DNA from: Streptomyces monomycini | Lineage (GTDB): Bacteria; Actinomycetota; Actinomycetes; Streptomycetales; Streptomycetaceae | Direction of reading: 5' to 3' | DNA: 64,000 nt | Assembly: GCF_022271435.1 (NCBI RefSeq) | Contig: NZ_JAFIQY010000028.1 | Coordinates: 42,996 to 106,995, forward strand | Part shown: in pieces, positions 1 through 7,666 of the stretch | How the letters are laid out: each line of letters begins with the position of its first letter | Numbering within the stretch: position 1 is the first letter of the stretch | Translations under genes and position numbers: made by a program | The notes under the pieces: generated by a model | Databases searched by the model: none | What the model was told of the DNA's origin: nothing | Seen by the model: the letters and a program-made list of their open reading frames with translations, nothing else

Positions 1-3000
1 GTGGAGGGCGCCGGGGGTGTGGACGACGGTGGTGAGGGGGTGTTCGGAGGGGATGTCGGCCAGGAGGCGGGCGAGGGCGTCGCGGTCGGTGACGTCACAG
101 GCGACGACGGTGGCGTGGGCGCCGAGTGCGGCGAGTTCTTCGACGAGCTGCGCGGTGCCTTCGGCGTCGGGTCCGCGTCGGCTGACGAGCAGGAGGTGTC
201 CGGCGCCGTGGTGGGTGGCGAGATGGCGGGCGGTGTGGGTGGCGAGGGTGCCGGTGCCGCCGGTGATGAGGGTGGTGCCGTGGGGGTTGGGGGGTTGGGG
301 GTGGGTGAGGGCGAGTTTGCCGGTGTGGCGGGCTTGTTGGAGGTGGCGGAAGGCTTGGGGGGCGTGGCGGATGTCGTAGGTGGTGGTGGGCAGGGGTGGG
401 ATGTGGTGGTGGGTGAGGTGGTGGTGGATTTGGGTGAGGAGGTGGTGGATGTGGTCGGGGGTGGTGTCGTTTTGGAGGTCGAAGGTGTGGTAGTGGATGT
501 GGGGGTGTTGGGTGGCGATGGTGTGGGGGTCGCGGGGGTCGGTTTTGCCGATTTCGAGGAAGTGGCCGCCGGGGTGGAGGAGGCGGAGGGAGGCGTCGGT
601 GTGTTCGCCGGCGAGGGTGTTGAGGATGGTGTCGAGGCCGTGGCCGTTGGTGGTGGTGCGGAAGTGGTGTTCGTAGTCGGTGGTGCGGGAGTTGGCGATG
701 TGGTCGTTGTCGAGGCCGAGGTGGTGGAGGGTGGGCCATTTGGTGGGGTGGGCGGTGGCGAAGACTTCGGCGCCGGTGTGGTGGGCGAGGTGGATGGCGG
801 CCATGCCGACGCCGCCGGTGCCGGCGTGGATGAGGATTTTGTGGCCGGGTTGGAGGTGGGCTTGGTGGTGGAGGGCGTGGTAGGCGGTGAGGTAGGTGAC
901 GGGGAGGGTGGCGGCTTGGGTGTAGGTGAGGTGGTGGGGGATGTGGGTGGCGTGGCGGTGGTCGGTGGTGGCGTGGGTGGCGGTGGCGTGGGGGAAGAGG
1001 CCGAAGACGCGGTCGCCGGGGTGGAGGGTGGTGACGTCGGGGGCGGTTTCGGTGATGATGCCGGCGGCTTCGCCGCCGATGACGGCGTCGTCGCCGGGGT
1101 ACATGTTCAGGGCGATGAGGACGTCGCGGAAGTTCAGGCCGCTGGCGTGGACGCGGATGCGGATCTGGCCGGGCTCCAACGGCGGCATCTCACACGGCAC
1201 CAACGCCAGGTTCTCCAGCGTTCCCTTGGCGGTGACGTCGAGCCGCCAGTTCTCGGCGCCGGAAGGCGGCACCAACTGGTCCCGGCCGCTGCCCAGCCTG
1301 ACCAGTCTAGGTACGTACAACTGCCCTCGCCGTAGAGCGAGTTGCGGCTCACCGCGGGTCAGAGCGGTCGCCAGCACCGCACGGGACTCCGCGCTGCCGT
1401 CGATGTCGACGATCTGCAAGCGCCCCGGGTACTCGGTCTGCGCCGAACGCACCAGACCCCACAGGGACGCGGCCGCCGGGTCCCGCACCCGGTCGCCCTC
1501 ACCGGCCTCCACGGCACCGGACGTCACGACGACCAGCCGGGCGGCATCGGACCGCTCCCCGGCCAGCCACTCCTGGACGGTCGTCAGCGCCTCGGCGGTC
1601 ATCCGGTGCACCGCCGCGGGAACCTCCTCGCCGCGCTCCGTGGCGTACGACACCAGGACCGCCGGGACACCGTCGGGCACGGCGGACAACTCCGCGTAGC
1701 GCGCGCCCGTTCCGGCCAGTTCCCAGGGATCGTTACCCACGGCCGCAGGCGCTTCCGCGGACGTCGCGGCAGGGGCCGGCAGAGGCGTCCAATCGACTCC
1801 GTGCAGGCCGTCGGGCCAGGTCGGTGCGGCCGTGAGTGCCTCGGCCGAGAAGGGACGCACCGCCAGGGCCCCGACGGTCAGTACGGGGTTCCCGGCCTCG
1901 TCGGAGACGGTCAGCGCCACCGTGTCGGGCGCGGTCCACGCCAGGTGCACCCGCAGCCCGGTCGCACCCGCGGCGAACAGCCGGACGTCGCTCCACGCGA
2001 ACGGCAACCGGAACACGGCCGGTTCGCCCGCCTCGGGCAGGGACTCCAGTGCCAGTACGTGCAGCGCGGCGTCCAGCAGCGCCGGATGCACCGTGAACAG
2101 GCCCTCGTCGTCCGACGCGACGGTACCCGCCGCCTCCCCGGGCAGCCGTACCTCGGCGTACAGCTCGTCCCCCTGCCGCCAGGCACGCCGCAGACACTGG
2201 AACGCCGGACCGTAGGTGTAGCCGTGCTCGGCCAGCCGCTCGTAGAGATCGTCGGTCCGGATCGCGTCCGCCCCGGCGGGAGGCCAGGCGGCACCGGTCC
2301 GGCCGGAGTCGATCACGGTGTCCTGCGGTACGGGCGCGAGCGTGCCGGTGGCGTGCCGGACCCACTCGGCGCCCTCGGCCTTGCGGGAGTACAGCCGCAC
2401 GGGCCGCCGCCCGGAATCCTCCTGCGGACCGACGGCGAGCTGTACGTCCACCTCGACGCCGTCCAGCCGTAGCGGGGCCTCCAGCGTCAGATCCTCCACC
2501 ACCGGCGTCCCCAGCCGGACACCCGCCAGCAGCGCCAGCTCGACCATCGCCGTACCGGGCAGCAGCACCGACCCCTGCACGGCGTGGTCGGCGAGCCAGG
2601 GGTAGGCCGCCAGCGACAACCGCCCCGTGAACATCTGACCCTGCCCGTCGGCGAATTCCACCGCCGCGCCGAGGAGGGGGTGTTCGGCGTCGGTGAGTCC
2701 GGCTGCGGTGAGGTTGCCGGGGGTGGCGGGGGCGGCGAGCCAGTGGTGTTGGCGTTGGAAGGGGTAGGTGGGGAGGTCGAAATGGGGGGTGGTGTTGTAC
2801 AGCTGGTGCCAGTCAGGAGTGGTAGTGGCAGTGGTGTGGAGGTGAGCGAGGGCGGTGGTGAGGGCATGGGGTTCGGGCTGGTTCTTGCGCAGCGAGGGTG
2901 CGCTCGGAGCGTCGGGGTGGGTGTGCTGGGCGTGGGTGGTGAGGCTGGTGTCGGGGCCTATTTCGAGGTAGGCGGTGGTGCTGTGTTCGTGGAGGGTGGT

Positions 3001-5454
3001 GAGGGCGTGGTGGAAGCGGACGGTGTTGCGGGCGTGGTCGGTCCAGTAGTCGGGGTGGGCGAGGTCGTGGTGGGTGGCGGTCTGTCCCGTCAGGGTGGAG
3101 ATGAGCGGAAGGGTTGCGGGGTGGAAGTCCAGGCTCTGGGTGACGGCGCGCAGGTCGTCGAGCATGGGTTGCATGTGGGGGGAGTGGAAGGCGTGGCTGA
3201 CGGTGAGGGGCCGGGTGCGGATGCCGCGCTCTTCGAACTCGCTCTGGAGCGCTGTCAGGGTGTCTTCGTCACCGGAGAGAACCACGGAGTGTGAGCTGTT
3301 GACGGCGGCGAGCGCGACGACTCCCTCGGCGGCTTCCAGCAGCGGCTGGACGGTTTCCTGGTCGGCTTGTACGGCGAGCATTCCGCCGCCGTTGGGCAGC
3401 TGCTGCATCAGTCGTCCGCGCTGGACGGCCAGGCGCGCAGCGTGCGACAGGCTGAGGATGCCGGCGGCGTGGGCTGCGGCGATTTCTCCGATGGAGTGCC
3501 CGGCGACATAGGCGGGCCGTACGCCCAGGTGTTCCCAGAGCCGGAACAGCGCGGTCTGCAACGCGAAGAGGGCAGGCTGTGCATACTCCGTACGCTTCAG
3601 CGCCTCCGCGTCACCCAGCACCTCATGCAGCGAGCAGCCCAGCCCCTCCGCCCGCAAGGCCGCATCAACCTCATCGAACGCGTCGGCATACGCCGGGTAC
3701 GCGGCGTAAAGCTGCGCCCCCATCCCCGCCCGCTGGCTCCCCTGCCCCGAGAACAGGAACGCCAGCTTCCCCGGTTCACCGGCCGCGCGCTCCACCGTGC
3801 CGTCGCCGGAAGCCAGTGCCGCCAGCTCGGTCATCAGCGTTTCGCGGTCGGCTCCCACCACGGCCGCGCGGTGCGGGAACTGCGTGCGTGTCCGCACCAG
3901 CGCATGACCCACCTCGGCCGGCGTGGCCTCCGGCAGCTCCGTCAGCCGCTGGTGCAGCGTACGGGCCTGTTCCCGTACCGCCGCTTCGCTGCGTCCCGAG
4001 ACGATCCACGGCAGGGGCACATCTCGCACCCCCTGCGCGGGCTTCTCATCCACCGCTTCTTCAGCGGGTGCTGCCTCTTCGAGGATGAGGTGGGCGTTGG
4101 TGCCGCTGATGCCGAACGAGGAGACGGCGGCGCGGCGGGGCCGGTCCTCCGCCACGGGCCACGGGGTGTTGTCCGTCAGCAGGGAGACTGCTCCCGTGCT
4201 CCAGTCCACGTGCGGGCTGGGCTCGCCGGCGTGCAGGGTCTTGGGCAGCACGCCGTGACGCATGGCCATGACCATCTTGATGACGCCGGCGACGCCCGCC
4301 GCGGCCTGGGTGTGGCCGATGTTGGACTTCAACGAGCCCAGCCGGAGCGGCTGCTCCTCGGACCGCTCCTGACCGTACGTGGCCAGGATCGCCTGGGCCT
4401 CGATCGGGTCGCCGAGCGTGGTGCCCGTACCGTGCGCCTCGACCGCGTCCACATCACCCGGCTGGAGACGGGCGCTGGCCAGGGCCTGGCGGATGACGCG
4501 CTGCTGCGCGGGGCCGTTGGGCGCCGTCAGCTGACTGCTGGCGCCGTCCTGGTTGACGGCGCTGCCACGGATGACGGCGAGAACGGGGCGGCCGTTGCGC
4601 CGTGCGTCGGAAAGGCGTTCCAGCAGGACGAGTCCCGCGCCCTCGCTCCAGCCCGTGCCGTCGGCGTCGGCGGAGAAGGGCTTGCAGCGGCCGTCGGGGG
4701 ACAGGCCTCGCTGGCGGCTGAATTCGATGAAGGTGTTGGGTGTGGCCATCACGGTCACACCACCGGCCAGGGCGAGGGTGCACTCGCCGTTGCGCAGTGC
4801 CTGGATCGCCAGATGCATGGCCACCAGGGACGAGGAGCAGGCCGTGTCCACCGTCACCGCCGGGCCCTCCAGGCCCAGGGTGTAGGCCACCCGGCCCGAG
4901 GCCACACTGCCCGCGCTGCCGTAGCCGAGGTAGCCCTCGAAGCTCTTCGGTACGGGCGACAACCGTGAGGCGTAGTCGTTGTACATCACCCCGGCGAAGA
5001 CACCCGTGCGGCTTCCGCGCAATGACTGGGGCACGATGCCGGCCCGTTCGAAGGCTTCCCAGGACGTCTCCAGCAGGAGGCGCTGCTGGGGGTCGGTGGC
5101 GAGGGCCTCGCGGGGGCTGAGGCCGAAGAACTCGGGGTCGAACTCGGCTGCCCCGTAGAGGAATCCGCCGTGCCGGGTGTAGCTCTTGCCCACCTGGTCG
5201 GGGTCCGGGTCGTAGAGGTCGTCCAGGTTCCACCCGCGGTCCGTGGGGAAGCCGTCGATGGCGTCGGTGCCGTCGTCGACGAGCCGCCACAGGTCCTCGG
5301 GGGACGCGACGCCGCCGGGGTAGCGGCAGCTCATCGACACGATGGCGACCGGCTCGTGCCGGTCGGCCTCGGCCTCGCGCAGGCGCTGCCGGGCCACGGC
5401 GAGATTGCCTGTGGCGCGCTTGAGATATTCGCGAAGCTCTTTCTCGCTCGCCAT
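1..5454 (-). CDS. Modular type I polyketide synthase PKS-B, 5' part (KS-AT-DH-ER-KR...)
   Basis: First module of a second PKS protein; it runs off the left edge inside the KR, so its length is unknown. The ATG at 5454 opens a charged helical N-terminal docking segment (about residues 1-32). The KS follows, with its active Cys in TACSSS at about residue 206. The AT has GHSIGE (Ser about 654) and HAFH (about 754), the malonyl-CoA signature. The DH carries HAVQGSVLLP (about 955), and an ER with LNFRDVL (about 1440) and a GTGGVG nucleotide-binding loop follows. The KR Rossmann fold starts near residue 1725 and is cut at the catalytic region. A KS-AT-DH-ER-KR set gives full reduction, so this module should add a saturated two-carbon unit. 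It lies 66 bp downstream of the hydrolase gene, at the end of the tetronate operon. The ER is extremely His/Thr-rich. Working after PKS-A is an inference. Confidence 0.95.
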   Translation of the reverse strand, partial: MASEKELREYLKRATGNLAVARQRLREAEADRHEPVAIVSMSCRYPGGVASPEDLWRLVDDGTDAIDGFPTDRGWNLDDLYDPDPDQVGKSYTRHGGFLYGAAEFDPEFFGLSPREALATDPQQRLLLETSWEAFERAGIVPQSLRGSRTGVFAGVMYNDYASRLSPVPKSFEGYLGYGSAGSVASGRVAYTLGLEGPAVTVDTACSSSLVAMHLAIQALRNGECTLALAGGVTVMATPNTFIEFSRQRGLSPDGRCKPFSADADGTGWSEGAGLVLLERLSDARRNGRPVLAVIRGSAVNQDGASSQLTAPNGPAQQRVIRQALASARLQPGDVDAVEAHGTGTTLGDPIEAQAILATYGQERSEEQPLRLGSLKSNIGHTQAAAGVAGVIKMVMAMRHGVLPKTLHAGEPSPHVDWSTGAVSLLTDNTPWPVAEDRPRRAAVSSFGISGTNAHLILEEAAPAEEAVDEKPAQGVRDVPLPWIVSGRSEAAVREQARTLHQRLTELPEATPAEVGHALVRTRTQFPHRAAVVGADRETLMTELAALASGDGTVERAAGEPGKLAFLFSGQGSQRAGMGAQLYAAYPAYADAFDEVDAALRAEGLGCSLHEVLGDAEALKRTEYAQPALFALQTALFRLWEHLGVRPAYVAGHSIGEIAAAHAAGILSLSHAARLAVQRGRLMQQLPNGGGMLAVQADQETVQPLLEAAEGVVALAAVNSSHSVVLSGDEDTLTALQSEFEERGIRTRPLTVSHAFHSPHMQPMLDDLRAVTQSLDFHPATLPLISTLTGQTATHHDLAHPDYWTDHARNTVRFHHALTTLHEHSTTAYLEIGPDTSLTTHAQHTHPDAPSAPSLRKNQPEPHALTTALAHLHTTATTTPDWHQLYNTTPHFDLPTYPFQRQHHWLAAPATPGNLTAAGLTDAEHPLLGAAVEFADGQGQMFTGRLSLAAYPWLADHAVQGSVLLPGTAMVELALLAGVRLGTPVVEDLTLEAPLRLDGVEVDVQLAVGPQEDSGRRPVRLYSRKAEGAEWVRHATGTLAPVPQDTVIDSGRTGAAWPPAGADAIRTDDLYERLAEHGYTYGPAFQCLRRAWRQGDELYAEVRLPGEAAGTVASDDEGLFTVHPALLDAALHVLALESLPEAGEPAVFRLPFAWSDVRLFAAGATGLRVHLAWTAPDTVALTVSDEAGNPVLTVGALAVRPFSAEALTAAPTWPDGLHGVDWTPLPAPAATSAEAPAAVGNDPWELAGTGARYAELSAVPDGVPAVLVSYATERGEEVPAAVHRMTAEALTTVQEWLAGERSDAARLVVVTSGAVEAGEGDRVRDPAAASLWGLVRSAQTEYPGRLQIVDIDGSAESRAVLATALTRGEPQLALRRGQLYVPRLVRLGSGRDQLVPPSGAENWRLDVTAKGTLENLALVPCEMPPLEPGQIRIRVHASGLNFRDVLIALNMYPGDDAVIGGEAAGIITETAPDVTTLHPGDRVFGLFPHATATHATTDHRHATHIPHHLTYTQAATLPVTYLTAYHALHHQAHLQPGHKILIHAGTGGVGMAAIHLAHHTGAEVFATAHPTKWPTLHHLGLDNDHIANSRTTDYEHHFRTTTNGHGLDTILNTLAGEHTDASLRLLHPGGHFLEIGKTDPRDPHTIATQHPHIHYHTFDLQNDTTPDHIHHLLTQIHHHLTHHHIPPLPTTTYDIRHAPQAFRHLQQARHTGKLALTHPQPPNPHGTTLITGGTGTLATHTARHLATHHGAGHLLLVSRRGPDAEGTAQLVEELAALGAHATVVACDVTDRDALARLLADIPSEHPLTTVVHTPGALH
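2969..3660. repeat. AT-domain repeat block, PKS-B copy
   Basis: This stretch of the PKS-B AT is nearly identical to 16980-17671 in module 3 of PKS-A (constant offset of 14011). From about 3366 to 3646 I find only one or two differences by eye. Related but less identical copies occur in module 2 and the loading module. Confidence 0.8.
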
Positions 5455-5520
5455 TACGGTGTCAGCCTCTCGGGGGAGTACGGGCCCAACGGGGGGAGTG
5501 GGGCAGGAGGAGGTGGTGGG

Positions 5521-6615
5521 TCAGGCGGGGGTGGGAGCCGGACGGCGGCGCAGCCGGCCGGCCAGCAGCGCGTAGCGCAGGGCCGCGCGGGGCAGGAGGT
5601 GGCCGCCCTTCATGCGCAGGATCGAGTGGAAGCCCCACATCTGCATCTCCGGCAGGTGGCTCGGGGCCCCGTGCACGTCGTCGTACTCGACGATGCGCAG
5701 GTCGGGCACGGTGCGGCGGAGCCGCCCTGGATCACCGGCCGGAATGATCTCGTCCCGCGCGCTCGCCGCGTAGGCCAGCGGAACGGGCAGCGAACGCAAC
5801 TCCTGATCGCTCAGCGCCCAGTCACGCAGGTGTTCGCCGACGTCCGCGGACGCGACGCCCGTCAGATGCGCGAGGGTGTCGACGGTGATCCGCGGCAGCT
5901 GTGCCTGCCAGGCCCGGTCGGTGAAGAAGTCGTTGACGGGGGCGCCCACCGTCATGACGCCGCGGATGCGGTCGTCCTCCAGCGCGGCGCGCATGGCCAG
6001 GTGGCCGCTGAAGCTCAACGTGATGCAGTACGTGTTCGCCACGTCCGCGGAGCCCTGTACCGCGTCCAGCAGTCGGGGCAGCAGCCGCCAACTGTCCTTG
6101 TGGTACGGCAGACCGTTCTCGCCGACACCGGGAATCTCGGTGACCAGCCCGGCGAAGCCCAGCTTGGACAGCCGGCCCAGCAGCGGTGCCCACTGTTCCT
6201 TGATGCTGACGATGCCGCCCATGAAGATCAGCAGCGGCTTGCGGCCGGTGTCGGACAGGCCGCTCGTCCAGCAGCCCACCCGGCCTTCGGGGGTGTCCAC
6301 GTCGAGGCGTTCGATACCGCCTGTCTCCTTGCGCCAGCGGTCGAAGACGCTGACGCAGCGCTCCAGCGCCTCGGCGCGCGCAGGGCCGTCGACGTAAGGG
6401 AAGCGGGCCATGTTGAAGTGGCGGACCGCCTCCAGGAGGTGCCCCTCCTGCTCCAGGCGCTCGCCGGCCCGGCACCATTCGCCCGCCCAGGACCCCGGTG
6501 CGCCGCCCTCGTCGGTACGGACGCGGTCAAGCAGCTTGTGGAAGTGCTCCGGGGGCAGCGACTGCGAGAGGGCGTGGGCGCCCACGTACTGCTTGAGTTC
6601 GGTGACGTCGTTCAT
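5521..6615 (-). CDS. Alpha/beta hydrolase, tetronate dehydratase-like (AbyA5/Agg5 type)
   Basis: A 364-residue alpha/beta hydrolase. It has a long alpha-helical N-terminal part, an oxyanion-type stretch LLIFMGG near residue 125, and a nucleophile-elbow region reading LSFSGH (Ser about 203). The usual GxSxG glycines are replaced there. In agglomerin and abyssomicin pathways the homologous last enzyme of the cassette removes acetate from an acetylated tetronate to form the exocyclic double bond. That role is assigned here from fold, length and gene order. The ATG at 6615 overlaps the stop of the upstream acyltransferase (ATGA), so translation is probably coupled. It is the last small gene before PKS-B. 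Confidence 0.82.
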   Translation of the reverse strand: MNDVTELKQYVGAHALSQSLPPEHFHKLLDRVRTDEGGAPGSWAGEWCRAGERLEQEGHLLEAVRHFNMARFPYVDGPARAEALERCVSVFDRWRKETGGIERLDVDTPEGRVGCWTSGLSDTGRKPLLIFMGGIVSIKEQWAPLLGRLSKLGFAGLVTEIPGVGENGLPYHKDSWRLLPRLLDAVQGSADVANTYCITLSFSGHLAMRAALEDDRIRGVMTVGAPVNDFFTDRAWQAQLPRITVDTLAHLTGVASADVGEHLRDWALSDQELRSLPVPLAYAASARDEIIPAGDPGRLRRTVPDLRIVEYDDVHGAPSHLPEMQMWGFHSILRMKGGHLLPRAALRYALLAGRLRRRPAPTPA

Positions 6616-7442
6616 CGGCCCTCGCCAAGGGGGGTTTCCAGGCGGTCACGGGCCTGGCCGGAGGAGTCCTCGGCCCGGCCTCCGGTCTCGCCCGGGAAGT
6701 TCTCCAGCCGGTCCTTGATCTCGCCGAGGATGTCGGCGGCTTCGGCCCCGTCGACGACCCGGTGGTCGAAGGCCAGGTTCAGACGCATCACCGGGGCCAC
6801 CGTCACCTCGCCGTTCCGTACCACGGGCCGGTCGAGGATGCGGCCCACGCCCAGCGTGACGGTGGTGCCGCCCACCGAGTGGAAGCCGTCGACGGCGCCG
6901 TGCCCGAGTGAACTGACCGCGAAGGTGCCCGTGCGGGTCACCCGCTTCGCCAGCGGCCGGGTCGCCCGGCGGAAGAGCGCACGGCCCAGGGGCACGGGCA
7001 GCCGGTGCAGCTTGCGCAGACCGTCGAACTCTGGCATGACCTGCGGGTCGCCGTCGCGGTAGTGGTCCACCTGCCGCTGGATGCCGTCCAGGTCCGCGCG
7101 CCCGAGGTCCGGCAGGACCGCGGCCAGGACCACCCGGCGGCCGCCGAGCCGCCGGTCCATGACGAGCTTGGCGCTCGCGGTGCCGCTGGTGACGGTGCGC
7201 GGGAAGAGCCCGCCGCCGATCGCGCCGTTGGCCTGGGGGTGCGCGGCCATCACCGGGGCCGCCGCACGGAGCACGTAGCTGACCACCGAGTAGCGCCGGC
7301 CGTCCGCGGCGGCGTCCGAGCGGTGGCGCCGGACCTGCCCCATGTCGACCTCGGTGTCGAGGAAGACCGGGGCGAACGCCCGGTTCTCTTCGAGGAAGTA
7401 GAGCGTGTGCCGCCGCTCGCGCGGGAAGGGAGCCGGCTTCAC
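6612..7442 (-). CDS. 2-oxoacid dehydrogenase E2-type acyltransferase, tetronate O-acetylation (AbyA4/Agg4 type)
   Basis: A 276-residue protein that is only the catalytic domain of a dihydrolipoamide acyltransferase, with no lipoyl or peripheral-subunit-binding domain. The CAT-like catalytic motif HRVVDG is intact (His about 227, Asp about 231). In tetronate pathways such lone E2 domains acetylate the primary hydroxyl of the glycerol-derived tetronate, which makes it a leaving group for the next enzyme. The GTG start at 7442 overlaps the ACP stop (GTGA), and its own stop overlaps the hydrolase ATG. Function is inferred from the motif together with position in the five-gene cassette. Confidence 0.85.
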   Translation of the reverse strand: MKPAPFPRERRHTLYFLEENRAFAPVFLDTEVDMGQVRRHRSDAAADGRRYSVVSYVLRAAAPVMAAHPQANGAIGGGLFPRTVTSGTASAKLVMDRRLGGRRVVLAAVLPDLGRADLDGIQRQVDHYRDGDPQVMPEFDGLRKLHRLPVPLGRALFRRATRPLAKRVTRTGTFAVSSLGHGAVDGFHSVGGTTVTLGVGRILDRPVVRNGEVTVAPVMRLNLAFDHRVVDGAEAADILGEIKDRLENFPGETGGRAEDSSGQARDRLETPLGEGR

Positions 7443-7666
7443 CCGGTCACCGCCACGTCGTACAGGCCGCGCAGCGACGACGCCTCCAGGGCGGCGGGCA
7501 GGGACAGCGAGTGTCCCGTGCTGTGCTCCAGCCGGGTGAGCAGGGCGATGAGGTGGAGCGAGTCCCAGCCCGCGACCTGGTCGAGGGGCCGGTCCACGTC
7601 GGTCATGTCGACGTCCAGCCCCAGGTCGTCGCGGATCAGGGTGACGAAGTCGTCGATGGAGTTCAC
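7439..7666 (-). CDS. Stand-alone acyl carrier protein, glyceryl-ACP (AbyA3/Agg2 type)
   Basis: A 75-residue discrete ACP of normal length. The phosphopantetheine site is the Ser in GWDSLHL near residue 35. It follows an FkbH-like gene, so it is expected to carry the glyceryl thioester made from 1,3-bisphosphoglycerate, the C3 unit that becomes part of the tetronate ring. The GTG at 7666 overlaps the FkbH stop by 4 nt (GTGA), and its stop overlaps the next GTG. This points to tight translational coupling and a fixed ratio of the cassette proteins. Confidence 0.93.
   Translation of the reverse strand: MNSIDDFVTLIRDDLGLDVDMTDVDRPLDQVAGWDSLHLIALLTRLEHSTGHSLSLPAALEASSLRGLYDVAVTG

Noticed and set aside
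1..1335. Open frame of 444 codons on the plus strand at the left edge
   Set aside because: A Gly/Val/Glu-only sequence antisense to the His-rich ER domain; no real protein character.
3367..4968. Long plus-strand open frame (533 codons) opposite PKS-B
   Set aside because: It is antisense to the KS-AT coding region. Its length is a by-product of high GC codon bias, and it has no domain or start signal.
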